This document shows, one piece after another, positions 22,940-34,235 of a DNA stretch of 64,000 nucleotides. Under the pieces are notes generated by a model that searched no databases, was not told where the DNA came from, and saw only the letters and a list, made by a program, of their open reading frames with translations. Within the stretch, counting starts at the first letter, position 1. Every line of letters begins with the position of its first letter. The translations under genes were made by a program, and so were the position numbers. The DNA is from Ilex aquifolium (taxonomy: Eukaryota > Streptophyta > Magnoliopsida > Aquifoliales > Aquifoliaceae): the NCBI GenBank assembly GCA_951799425.1, contig OX637396.1, positions 33,844,701 through 33,908,700 of the forward strand, read 5' to 3'.

Positions 22940-24996
22940 TCTCAATTATATACAAAAACATATGTGGAGAAGCTTAATACTAGCAAGTGTATAACTACAA
23001 TTATATCTTGGTGATTTTGAAGTCTTAATTTTTAAATCTCTACATGAGTTATGCAGAGTATGGTGGCCTAGTTTTAGTTCATCTGTTTTTTTTTTTTTTC
23101 TTAGAATGTCTTTCTGTATAAGCATTGGAGGTAGTTTGAATTTACATTGTGGAGATTTTCGTGATATTTAAATATGTGAGAAATACATAATAGAAGAATC
23201 ATTCTAAGAACATAATTAATTTTCTATGTGAACATAGTTGAATGATCTCAATTGGTCCAAGCAATTCTAATAGATATTTCATATCAAAGCATTTGTTATC
23301 ATTTCTACTATATAATTTGTACTATCTAGGCTAACAGGCGTGTAAATAAATTTTAATGAGTGCATCAATGACACTTTACTGGTGTATATTTTTATTGTAT
23401 ATATCAAATGCCCTATTCATATGCTAGAGCTGTTAGTGTGTCATTGGTATGGGTTTAGTGGTTTGTCTCTTAATAAATGTAAAGAGGAAAACAACATTTT
23501 GTGTTTACTGCTAATATGGGGGGTATAAGCTTCCAATGTGAGGGTAAGATATACTTCACTCTGTGGGGATCGAGAAAAAAAAATTTACAAACTATAAGTT
23601 CTCGAAATTAAACAGCTCCAATTTTGACAAGAATTGAAGCATGTGTCACTCTCTTGGAAAACTCTGGGGGTTATATCTTAATTAAGTACACTAATTTAAC
23701 GCCATTGGATGCATGACATTTTTCTAGACTATTTGTAAGCATGAATACTATATGTGTAATTGAAGTACATATTCAAGGCATACTTGTGTTTTGTGTATAA
23801 TGTTCTGTGCATATGCAAGCCTTGAGCTCACCTATTCCCTTGAATTCAATTTATTCAATATGTTGGGCAAGAAATTCTTGTAATGTGGGGGTTGATGCAA
23901 ATGCTACTTTTATGAAGCATGAGTCAATTTGTCATGAGAATTCTTGGAAATGTGGGGGTAAAAATTTAAGATAATAAAATATATCAAGGACCTACTAAAC
24001 TTTCTTAATGTTGTTGTAATCTCTCATTTGGAGAGATATTTATACAAATTGTTTCATACCTAAGTGCTTTTCAAACAAATGCATTTTAATGTGTTGTTTG
24101 TTAGTATTATTTCAAAGACAGGTCAAATCAATGCAACAAGGAATTAAGAAGGCGTGCACGTCTGAGCGAAACATTCGTCTGTGAAGAATGATCATTCTAT
24201 ATTGAAATTATAAATCTCAGCCAAACAAAGCTGACAAATAATTATACAGCTTTCGAGGAAAGTCATGAGACATGAATATATGAAAGATGATTAATTTCAT
24301 CAATGAGCTTTCGAGGAAAGCCAAGCTTTTGAGAAAAGCTGTGTCTCAAGAACTGTCGAGGGGGATGGGTCTAAGCCCGTAAGGGAGTCACCTAGGGAGG
24401 TAACCCAACTTCTGTGATTGGGGACCCCATGAAAGAAGTTCAATGGGTAGAAACAATCCATATTGCGTGACTCATTAGCACCGTTATTAAGAAAATATCC
24501 TAAGAGGAGATATTTTCATGTTCATCCCTATGGCAGAGGTGCATATGTAGTGTGACGGTAAGGAAGGATTTTATCCTGAATGAGACCGAGGCAGGAACAC
24601 TCCTGCAGGGTATTGTGCACATGTACCCTTGGAGGGCTCACCTAAGTGAGAGTAGTCGTGAGGCCGCGACTATGAGAATTGGGCTATTCTCTAGAAACTC
24701 TCATGAGAATCAAGATCAAGTGCATGGCCATTAAACGCACTGACCCGCGAATCCTGACCAATATCGGTACTGTGTGTGTGACAGTTGAACTCTGACTCAA
24801 AGGATCTAGTTCAAGCCTTTGGTCACTATGATCCTTCAGAGGGAGGCAGTCAACACTAAGTGAGGTTCAAGTCCGAAAGACACCTACACCCATTGCACAG
24901 TATTATAGTTGCCCTAATTTTCTATGTTCATTATATATATATGCATAAAATTGTATTTATCATTGATATTCAAAGTTTTAAAAACTTGTGGGGGAT
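22940..24996 (+). other. Internal region of the LARD-like element, right part
   Basis: No protein domain is found. From about 24340 the base composition changes to a more GC-balanced ~500-bp block running to the polypurine tract. It may be a conserved functional RNA region such as a packaging signal, but that is inference. Confidence 0.5.
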
Positions 24997-25568
24997 TGTT
25001 AGAATTATAAAGAAGTTTTTAAAACTTTCAATTAAAGTTTTCGGTTACAAGGCTGGAAAATTTATTTGGCTATTGATTTCATATATTAAAAATATGCTTT
25101 TAATGGGTTGGATGTTACAAATCACAATGGTTATATAAGCATGTTATTGGAGGCCACTCTAGTGTGTTCTTGCATTCAACTTGTAGTCCATTTCTTGTTA
25201 AACTTTGTCTACAATTATATTACTACAAGTATTTTTGTGTTTTGGGCAACATACGATTCGAGTCAGGTTCACCCCTTCCTTCCAGTGGGCGTGACCATTG
25301 AGGAGGTGCTGCTGCGAGCATCTGGGTTTGATCTTGGAGTCGCTGGTGTCCGTCAGTACCCTCACGCGGGGAGGCTCAGCTGCTTTAGGACAGTGTTCAC
25401 ACGACTCTTGGACTCGCAGGCCAGCTCTTTCTAATTTATAATATGTATATTTTATTCTATTCTAAATTGATTGTTATTTTATAGTTATTTGCATATTCTT
25501 GTTAGTTTGTGATCTGAATATTATTTTGTTAAGTAAAATCATGTATAATTATGTTAATTTCCCCAACA
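24997..25568 (+). repeat. 3' LTR of the LARD-like element
   Basis: 572 bp, one apparent mismatch to the left LTR, followed by the GAATC duplication at 25569-25573. Confidence 0.92.
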
Positions 25569-27321
25569 GAATCCACATCCGATTATCATACTTGGATTCA
25601 TTTAAGGTTTCTTCATGGATTGCTTCATTGTCTATGTCTTTATTCTCTCCATCACATTTATTCATGGATTGCTTCATGGATTCCACTGCATCAACGATTT
25701 TCTCCATCATGGTAACCACCGAATCTACTTTGCCAGATAGATCATCCTTGATTTTGGCCATTGATTTTTCGAGGGATAAAAATCTTTCTTCCCATGACTG
25801 AAAAAATAATATCAAATCATGTACACATAATTAGAAATAGAAATACTCACAGTCACATATATAAGCCAACATCATTGCACATACTTTTGATAGGCCACCA
25901 CCTGTCTGCCCTATGTTAGGATCCTCCTTAATTTTGCATGGAACTTGTGGTTGCACAATCAGTGGAACATGTGACTGTTCATTAAGGGGGGCTACTCCTA
26001 CAACTGGAACCTACAACGTACATAAATAACTCTCAATCATAACCCTAACACTCTAATAATCAAAATAAAATTGAAATACATACACATCACTTATAAACAA
26101 ATAATACCAATAGATACCTCTTTCATATTTGTCAACTTCTTAAAGATAGCCACACCATTTTTTATTTCCAAATCACCCCATGCTCCAATGCGGGGAATGG
26201 ATTGACATTTGATTGGCACAAGGGAAACTCCTGTGGGTGTCAGGTGCTGTAGATAAAAAATCTATAACAAGCAACTACTCTCAATTAGAATAAACTACAA
26301 CAACCAACAACTCTCAATTTGAAACAAAAACAACAAGACTAAGTACTGTGGCTCTTTTAGGTAATCAATACATTACCTTGAGAACTAGTAGGCAACCACT
26401 AATATTGTTTTGTCCATATGTCTTATATTTTTTCACCCCCTCAATCAGGGCAGTAAACACCAACTTGGCCCAGTTCTTTGCTCCCAAAGAATCAACCTCC
26501 ACCACAGAATGGAGGAATGAGCTACTAATTGAGGTTTTTGTTGTAGGACACAATAGACATCCAAGTACAAATAAGATAAAGATACGCCGAAAGTCTTCTG
26601 AATCCACCTTCATTTCACCCAATTTGTTATTCAAATAGTTCACTGGAATATCCTTCATTCCAGTGAACATGGAATTACAGATTCCATTTATTCTTTCATA
26701 GGGGCCACTCGTCTCCACATCTGTTCCCCCATATCTCAACCCCAATATAGATTCTACATCCTCATGAGAGAACTTTAAGGATTTTCCATGAATATTCAAC
26801 ACACATGAATTAGGGTCAAAGTGTTCAACCACCCACTCACACAAATCTCTCCTCAATATTTTGCATTTGAGGCTTAACAAACCTCTGAAACCAATCTCTT
26901 CCACCCCATTTTCTTGTTCATCGCTAAACTTCTCTATTGCTTTCACCATCAGCCCTGGTGAACATCTGGTTCTCAACTGTACCATCAAACATTTGTCATT
27001 ATACGACACACAAAATAAACACATTTCACACAAATAATTTAGTATTATGATTTACCTTTTCTTTTGGTGTAGATTCCTTTTTGCACAACTCCTTTTCTTT
27101 TTTTGATGCCTTGGCCATCTCTATATATTTTTCTTTCTCACAATGTTCCATATTCTTCCATTGTAGTCCAAGTTGTTTCATGAACTGAATGAGTGAGTGG
27201 AATGGTTATACATACACATATGCAACATATCTCTTACACAGTGGAGAATTACATAATATCCCTTACCCCATGGCCAAGTTTTTTATTTTCCTTTCCTTTC
27301 ATTGTCTTCAAACAATCTTTG
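25569..27321 (-). CDS. Plant-mobile-domain-like 5' half of the split ULP-type gene
   Basis: Minus-strand exons with GT/AG borders: 27267-27321, 27056-27184 (ATG at 27181, MKQLGLQWKNMEHCEKEKYI), 26377-26976, 26118-26246, 25885-26010 and 25569-25797. From ATG 27181 phase is kept across all of them. The 600-bp exon encodes the core: LSLKCKILRRDLCEWVVEHF, then a block ending SHEDVESILGLR. This resembles the plant-mobile-domain region found ahead of C48 peptidases in transposon-captured genes. Exon 25569-25797 is rich in Lys, Glu and Met and probably coiled-coil (SLEKSMAKIKDDLSGKV). It continues beyond the LTR element at 9575. Function is unknown; in other plants such genes are transposon-borne and multicopy. 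Confidence 0.68.
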
Positions 27322-27900
27322 CTACAATGGAGAAATAACATCATCAATGGCATACAAATAAGATCAATAAAACTGGTTTAGTATTTAGATTATACAAATC
27401 TCTCACTAATAAAAAAACCATGAGCTTGTTGACCGATCAGATTCACTTGAGCTCTTTTTTCTCCTGAATATAAAATCCACCATTAACCATAAAAATAATT
27501 TCATTTTTTTGTGCTAAACAATAGGCTAGGATTAAACAAAACTTACATTATAAATATTCTGAGCTGAGATTACAAACTTGAACGAGGAACCGAAGCAGAA
27601 GAGAAGAAATACGATGAACCGAAGCAGAAGAACGAGAAACAAAGCAGAAGAGAAGAAAGACGATGAATCGAAGCAGAACAGAAGAAAGAGGGAGGGAAAA
27701 AAAAGTGAACCTACTAAGCTACTAAGCTTGTCCAAGAAGCAACAGGGATGAATTTAGGCGGGAATTGGGTAAGGATTGTGTCAAAATTTCATTCACCCAT
27801 CTGTCGGTATATTATTGGCCTAATGCCAATTGTTTTTAAAAAAAATTGATTTGATAAATTGAATATTCATAAATTGAATATTGATAAATTTAGTTGGGGT
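27322..27900 (-). other. Probable 5' leader and upstream exons of the PMD-C48 gene
   Basis: On the minus strand a CT-rich leader (27720-27560) with repeated TTCTTCTGCTTCG ends at a GTAAGT-type donor near 27545, as in plant 5' UTR exons. A small internal exon may lie near 27420-27470. The transcription start was not located. Confidence 0.4.
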
Positions 27901-27922
27901 TATTGAGTCAACATGAACATGA

Positions 27923-29770
27923 ACCCTATACACTTTAAAAATAAGTGATAATAAAAATTAAAATGATAATTATTTATTATATTTAAACATGAATTAAAAA
28001 TAAAACAAAAAATTAAAATAGTTGGGGTTATTGAGTGACATTAAATTAACATTATAGATTAAGTTAAAAATAATAAAAATTAAGTTGACCACTAAATAAA
28101 TTAGAACAAAGTTATCATATATTTGGGTATACTTTTTGCGTTAAATTAAAATAGGTAAAAAAGTTTGGGATAATATGAAAGTAATTACATAGTTGAGGGT
28201 GTAATATAAAAAATATGAGGAAAATTTTGAAAAAGAGTGATAATTTAGGGTTATAAGTGTAATTTAATGTTAACAAAAGAAACTTGATCGCTGGAAACAC
28301 TCTTGATCGCTACTGTGTGAATCTCTTGATCGCTGATTGCGAACACTTGATCCCACTACTTTGATCCCACTTTATCTACCTTAAAATTAAGTGATAAGTG
28401 ATAATAGAAATTAAAATGATAATTATTTATTATATTTAAACATGAAATAAAAATATAACAAAAAATTAAAATAGTTGGGGTTATTGAGTGACATTAAATT
28501 AACATTAATCAAGTTAAAAATAATAGAAATTAAGTTCACCACTAAATAAATTAGAACAAAGTTATCATATTTGGGTATACTTTTTGCGTAAAATTAAAAT
28601 AGGTAAAAAAGTTTGGGATAATATGAAACTAATTAAATAGTTGAGGGTGTAATATAAAAAATATGAGGAAAATTTTGAAAAAGAGTGATAATTTAGAGTT
28701 ATAAGTGTAATTTAATGTTAACAAAAGCAACTTGATCGCTGAAACCCTCTTGATCGCTACTGTGTAAAGCTCTTGATCCCACTACTTTGATCTACCTTAA
28801 AATTAAGTGATAAGTGGTAATAGAAATTAAAATGATAATTATTTATTATATTTAAACATGAAATAAAAATATAACAAAAAATTAAAATAGTTGCGGTTAT
28901 TGAGTGACATTAAATTAACATTAATCAAGTTAAAAATAATAGAAATTAAATTGACCACTAAATAAATTAGAACAAAGTTATCAAATAGGTAAAAAAGTTT
29001 GGGATAATATGAAACTAATTAAATAGTTGAGGGTGTAAAATAAAAAATATGAGGAAAATTTTGAAAAAGAGTGATAATTTAGGGTTATAAGTGTAATTTA
29101 ATGTTAACAAAAACAACTTGATCGCTGGAAACACTCTTGATCGCTACTGTGAATCTCTTGATTGCAAACACTTGATCCCACCTTAAAATTAAGTGATAAG
29201 TGATAATAGAAATTAAAATGATAATTATTTATTATATTTAAACATGAAATAAAAATTTAACAAAAAATTAAAATAGTTGGAGTTATTGAGTGACATTAAA
29301 TTAACATTAATCAAGTTAAAAATAATAGAAATTAAGTTCACCACTAAATAAATTAGAACAAAGTTATCAAATAGGTAAAAAAGTTTGGGATAATATGAAA
29401 CTAATTAAATAGTTGAGAATGTAAAATAAAAAATATGAGGACAATTTTGAAAAAGAGTGATAATTTAGGGTTATAAGTGTAATTTAATGTTAACAAAAGC
29501 AACTTGATAGCTGGAAACACTCTTGATCGCTACTGTGTGAATCTCTTGATTGCAAACACTTGATCCCACCTTAAAATTAAGTGATAAGTGATAATAGAAA
29601 TTAAAATGATAATTATTTATTATATTTAAACATGAAATAAAAATTTAACAAAAAATTAAAATAGTTGGGGTGAAATTAAATTTTCTGTATAAGTATAAAA
29701 ATAATAGAAATTAAGTTCACCACTAAATAAATTAGAACAAAGTTACTTTTGGCTTTAAATTAAAAACAAG
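27923..29770 (+). repeat. Tandem array of a ~0.4-kb AT-rich module (about 5 units)
   Basis: Units begin near 27923, 28376, 28793, 29178 and 29565. Each contains AAATGATAATTATTTATTA, then CACTAAATAAATTAGAACAA, then GATAATTTAGGGTTATAAGT, and each ends with a TTGATCGCT cluster. The last unit is truncated. The single copy at 3725-4065 is the same module in the same orientation. Confidence 0.85.
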
Positions 29771-30180
29771 CGATTCCGATCGCTACATAACCCGATAGCC
29801 ATCACATTAAATAGATTTAGATGTTAATTTGATTAATTGATGGTTAATTGGACGAATTTGATTAATTGATGATTATTTAAGATGTTAATTTATTGAATTA
29901 AGTGTTAATTAAGTGTTAAATAGTTTATTGAAATAGTTTTAGATGTTAATTTGATGAGTTGAACGATAGATGGAAGTTAATTTGATAAATTAAATATAAA
30001 TTAATGAAATTGAATGTTAGTTTACAAAGTGAATTTTTATTGGATGTTATTCGAATGAATTAAATGTTAATTGAATGATTATTGATATAAATTGGATGAA
30101 TTTAATATTAATTAAGTTGAATTTTAATATTAATTTGATGAATTGAATGTTTTAATGTAATATTAGTTTTTTATGTTATT
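29771..30180 (+). repeat. Degenerate AT-rich repeat based on TTAATTTGATGAATTGAATG
   Basis: Short imperfect units of roughly 20-35 bp. No coding potential. It separates the 0.4-kb array from the GATCGC cluster. Confidence 0.55.
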
Positions 30181-30390
30181 TAAATATATTAATTTTGATT
30201 GCTGCGATAATCCTTGATCCCAATTGCAAACTTCACTCTTGATCGCTACATCGCTACGGTCTGAAGCTTTTGATCGCAATCTTGATTGCAAACTTCACTC
30301 TTGATCGCAATCTTGATCGCAAACTTGCACTTGATCTTGCTCGCTACTTGGTCCCTTGATCGCTACTTGATCCCAATCTTGATCGCTACA
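30181..30390 (+). repeat. Subterminal cluster of CTTGATCGC motifs (right)
   Basis: About ten CTTGATCGC/CTTGATCCC/CTTGATTGC motifs within 210 bp, mostly the reverse complement of the left-flank AGCGATCAAG motif. Further copies sit at the end of each array unit from 28285 on. Confidence 0.65.
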
Positions 30391-32690
30391 AAAAAGTGGT
30401 AATATTAACTAAAAGAGTGGTAATCTAAGCAAAACAGTGGTAATGTTAACCAAAACAGTCATACTCTTAATCAAAATAGTGGTAATATTAACGGGTGGTA
30501 ATCTTAACTAAAACAGTGGGAATCATAACCAAAAAATAGTAATCTTAACCAAAAAAGTGGTGCTATTAACCAAAACAATGGTACTCTTAACCAAAACAGT
30601 GCTACTCTTAACCAAAATAGTGATAATATTAACTAAAAGACTGGTAATCTTAACCAAAACAGTGATAATCTTAACCAAAAAAGTGGTAATCTAAACCAAA
30701 ACAGTGATAATTTTAACTAAAACAGTATTACTCTTAACGGTAATGTTAACCAAAAAGTGATACTCTTAACCAAAATAGTAGTAATTTTAACTAAAAAAGT
30801 GATAATCTTAACTAAAAAAATGATAATCTTAACGGAAAAAGTGGTACTCTTAACTAAACTGGTGGTAATATTAACCAAAACAGTGGTAATGTTAACCAAA
30901 ATAGTGGTAATGTTAACTAAAAAGTGGTACTCTTAACCAAAATAGTGATAATATTAACCAAACCAGTGGTAATGTTAACCAAAAAAGTGATACTATTAAG
31001 CAAAACAATGTTACTCTGAACCAAAAAAGTGGTACTCTTAACCAAAATAGTGGTAATATTAATCAAAAGAGTGGTAATCTTAACCAAAACAGTGGTAATC
31101 TTAACCAAAATAGTGATAATCTTAACCAAAAAAATGGTAATGTTAACAAAAAAAGTGGTAATCTTAACTAAAACAGTGGTAATGCTAACAAAAAAAGTTG
31201 TGATCTTAATCAGAACAGTGGTAGTGTTAACCAAAAAAGTTGTACACTTAACCAAAAAAGTTGTAATTTTAACCAAAAAAGTTGTACTCTTAATCAAAAA
31301 AGTTGTAATCTTAACAAAAAAAAGTGGTACTCTTAACCAAAAAAGGTGTAATCTTAACCAAAAAAGTTGTAATATTAACCAAAAAAGTGGTAATCTTAAC
31401 TTAAACAATGGTACTCTTAACCAAAAAAATGGTAATATTAACCAAAAAAATGGTACTCTTAACTAAAACAGTGGTAATGTTAACCAAAAAAGTTGTATAT
31501 TTAACCCAAAAAGTTGTAATATTAACCAAAAAAGTTGTACACTTAACCAAAAAAGTTATAATTTTAACCAAAAAAGTGGTACCCTTAACCAAAAAAGTTG
31601 TAATCTTAACAAAAAAAAGTGATACTCTTAACCAAAAAAGGTGTAATCTTAACCAAAAAAGTTGTAATATTAACCAAAAAAGTGGTAATCTTAACTTAAA
31701 CAATGGTACTCTTAACCAAAAAAATGGTAATATTAACCAAAAAAATGGTACTCTTAACTAAAACAGTGGTAATTTTAACCAAAATAGTTGTACACTTAAC
31801 CAAAAAAGTTGTAATTTTAACCAAAAAAGTGGTACTCTTAATCGAATTAGTGGTAAATTTAACCAAAAAAGTGGTACCCTTAACCAAAAAAGTTGTAATC
31901 TTAACAAAAAAAAGTGGTACTCTTAACTAAAAAGGGTGTAATCTTAACCAAAAAAGTGATAATCTTAACTTAAACAATGGTACTTTTAACCAAAAAAGTG
32001 CTAATGTTAACCAAAAAAATGGTATTCTTAACTAAAACAGTGGTAATGTTAACTAAAAAAGTGGTGCTCTTAATCGAAACAGTTGTAATTTTAACCAAAA
32101 AAATGATAATCTTAACTTAAATAATGGTACTCTTAACCAAAAAGTGGTATCGTTAACCAAAAAAGTTGTAATCTTAACAAAAAAAGTGGTACCCTTAACT
32201 AAAAAAGTTGTAATCTTAACCAAAAAAGTAGTAATCTTAACAAAAAAATTGTAATCTTAACCAAAAAAGTGGTAATCTAACGAAACAATGATACTCTTCA
32301 CCAAAAAAGTGGTAATATTAACCAAAAAAGTGGTACTCTTAATCGAAACAGTGGTAATTTTAACCAAAAAAGTGGTACCCTTAACCAAAAAGTTGTAATC
32401 TTAAAAAAAAAAGTTGTATCTTTTACCAAAAAAATTGTAATCTTAACCAAAAAAATTATAATCTTAATCGAAACAGTGGTAATTTTAACCAAAAAAAGTG
32501 GTACCCTTAACCAAAAAAGTTGTAATGTTAACCAAAAAAGTGGGACTCTTAACCAAAAAAGTGATAATGTTAACTAAAAAAGTGATACTTTTAACCAAAA
32601 AAGTGGCAATGTTAACCAATAAAGTGGTACTCTTAACAGAAAAAATGGTAATCTTAACCAAAAAAATGATAATGTTAACCAAAAAAGTGT
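30390..32690 (+). repeat. 21-bp minisatellite, about 2.3 kb (roughly 110 units)
   Basis: The unit is about AACCAAAAAAGTGGTAATCTT, with variants GTAATATT, GTACTCTT and GTTGTAA. Because 21 is a multiple of three and stops are rare in several frames, long false open frames arise on both strands. There are internal higher-order duplications, for example 31330-31465 and 31620-31765 are nearly the same. Confidence 0.95.
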
Positions 32691-33560
32691 ATTTATGTTT
32701 TGTAAATATAAGCTTACTATAATCTCAACATTTTAATAAATGATGATGATTTAAAATTTCATGAAGGGTTCATAGGATAAAAATAATTTTGCAACTCCAT
32801 CTTCTTTTTTATCCTTCTTCTTTGTCGTGTGAGTTTTTTTTTTTATGAATTTACTATAATCTCAATCTTAGTTTTAATAAATGATGATGATGATTTTATA
32901 ATCTCTTAGGGATAAAAACAATTCTGCAACTCCATGCTTTGATCTTTCTCATTCATCTCCATGTCTGAGTTTTTTTTTTTATGAAAAGACTACCACTCTA
33001 TCTTAGTTTTAATAAATGATGATTATTTATATTATTTAAACCTAAATCAAAATATAATAAAAAATTTACAATATTTACAATATTTAAGTTCACCACTATT
33101 TTAAGTGATAATAGAAATTAAAATTAGTTTTAAAAAATTATAATTATTTATCATATTTCAACTTGAAATAAAAATATAAGGTAAATTTTACAATATTTAG
33201 GGTAAGTGACATTAAATTTACGATTAAGTTAAAAATATTAGAGGTTAGGATTAGGTTATTAAGTTCAAGCTAAATTACAACTAAAGTTTAGCACATTTTT
33301 TTTTTTGGCTATTACTATTGCCACAATTTTTTTGGGTAAAATTGTCAGGGTTATATTTTGGGTTAAGTTAAAATTATTACATTTGTTTTTCACGCTAAAT
33401 AAATTATAACAAAGTTAGGTAGGTGTTAAATTAAAATAGGTAAAAGAATTTGGGGTAATATGAAACTAATTACATAGTTGAGGGTGTAATGAGAAAAATA
33501 TGAGAGAAAAATTGAAAAAATGTGATAATTTAGAGGTATAAGTGAATTTTATTGGACAAG
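32691..33560. other. AT-rich right flank with decayed copies of the 0.4-kb module
   Basis: Two ~150-bp imperfect copies containing TTTTAATAAATGATGATGAT lie at 32705-32990. From 33030 a degenerate copy of the flanking module extends to GATAATTTAGAGGTATAAGT near 33545. No gene is seen. Confidence 0.5.
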
Positions 33561-33794
33561 CTAAAGCTCAGTGACTAGCCGGTAAAAAGTCATAAGCTTG
33601 ATCAACGGTGGAAAACTTCCATGAGTTGTGAACCGTTCATTTTTTTTTTCGGTACAATACCGAAAAGTAGATTTCGGTACTGTAGTCGGACCCACTAAAG
33701 TTATAAATGGAATTTGACATGTTGTATCACGTGATTGGACAAGTGGCCATTTTCATTGGTAAGTTTAAATATCCGTTTTCAAGTGAAATAGTTA
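33561..33794. other. Short non-coding spacer
   Basis: Nothing recognised apart from a short inverted repeat around TTTCGGTACAATACCGAAA (33648-33666). Confidence 0.3.
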
Positions 33795-34235
33795 TGCTTC
33801 GTTTGGTACGATAGAAAAATAAAAGAATGGAAAGTTTGAGGGATAGATAAAAACATCATGTTTGATAAGGAAGGAAAATAAGAAGGATAGAAAAGTTGAT
33901 GAATTAACTTTTGAGCAATGCTACAAAACCCAAATGAAATCCAAAAAGTTGTAATCCAAATGTATATCATCCATTGGATGAGTGGATCCCATCAATTTTT
34001 TCAGTTGGACCCACTCATCTCACAATCATCCAAGGGATGATATTCATTTGAGTTTTAATTTTTGAGTTTCATTTGAGTTATGTAGCATTTTCCTTAACTT
34101 TTTTTCCAACTCACCAAAATCAATCTCTCCAAACATAAAAGAGGGAATGAAGGATTCCACATTTGAAAGATGGAAAGTGTATCATTCTTACTTTTCATCT
34201 TTTTTATTTTTTTATTCACCATACCAAATAAACCA
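33795..34235. mobile_element. Tourist-like MITE (possible PIF/Harbinger type), TSD TTA
   Basis: The left end TGCTTCGTTTGGTACGA and the inverted right end TGGTTTATTTGGTATGG agree at about 12 of 17 positions. TTA flanks both sides (33792-33794 and 34236-34238). The arms are inversely repetitive further in. The element is interrupted by a second MITE. Confidence 0.6.
33913..34093. mobile_element. Mutator-like MITE (181 bp), TSD TTAACTTTT
   Basis: The 9-bp duplication TTAACTTTT is at 33904-33912 and 34094-34102. The ends are GAGCAATGCTACAAAACCC and, inverted, GGAAAATGCTACATAACTC, both followed by AAATGAAA. A 9-bp duplication points to the Mutator superfamily. Confidence 0.78.

Larger units (their letters stand above)
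9581..25568 (+). mobile_element. LTR retrotransposon without recognisable gag/pol (LARD-like), TSD GAATC
   Basis: Two 572-bp direct repeats begin TGTTAGAATT and end CCCCAACA. The 5-bp target duplication GAATC is present at 9576-9580 and 25569-25573. A purine-rich tract (TTGTGGGGGA) precedes the right LTR, which sets the plus orientation. No standard initiator-Met primer site follows the left LTR. The internal part, without the nested Gypsy, is about 4 kb (10153-12078 and 22940-24996) and shows no gag, protease, RT or integrase. It is therefore probably non-autonomous and mobilised in trans. It sits in an exon of the C48 gene. Confidence 0.88.
3655..33560. mobile_element. Giant composite DNA-transposon-like unit carrying a ULP-like gene (Kaonashi/MULE-like; ends approximate)
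   Basis: Several observations suggest one unit. A ~0.4-kb non-coding module at 3725-4065 reappears in the same orientation at about 27.92-28.29 kb and in a tandem array up to 29.77 kb, with a degenerate copy at 33.03-33.56 kb. Both flanks carry clusters of the AGCGATCAAG motif, mostly forward on the left and as CTTGATCGCT on the right. Between them lie two opposing genes: a plant transposon-type protein and a plant-mobile-domain plus C48-peptidase gene. Plant Mutator-like elements of the Kaonashi type are known to carry ULP-like genes. No MURA-type transposase is visible, and I could not find perfect terminal inverted repeats or the 9-11-bp target duplication expected of a MULE. The limits are therefore inferred, and CACTA or another superfamily is not excluded. 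About 16 kb of the span is later LTR-element insertion. Confidence 0.5.

Noticed and set aside
30390-32690. Long open frames on both strands (for example ~145-163 codons at 31.0-31.5 kb)
   Set aside because: They follow from a 21-bp repeat without stops; the peptides are only 7-residue repeats of Lys/Thr/Val/Asn/Leu and differ with repeat phase.
30390-32690. CRISPR-like array
   Set aside because: Units are contiguous with no spacers, and the DNA is a plant nuclear sequence.
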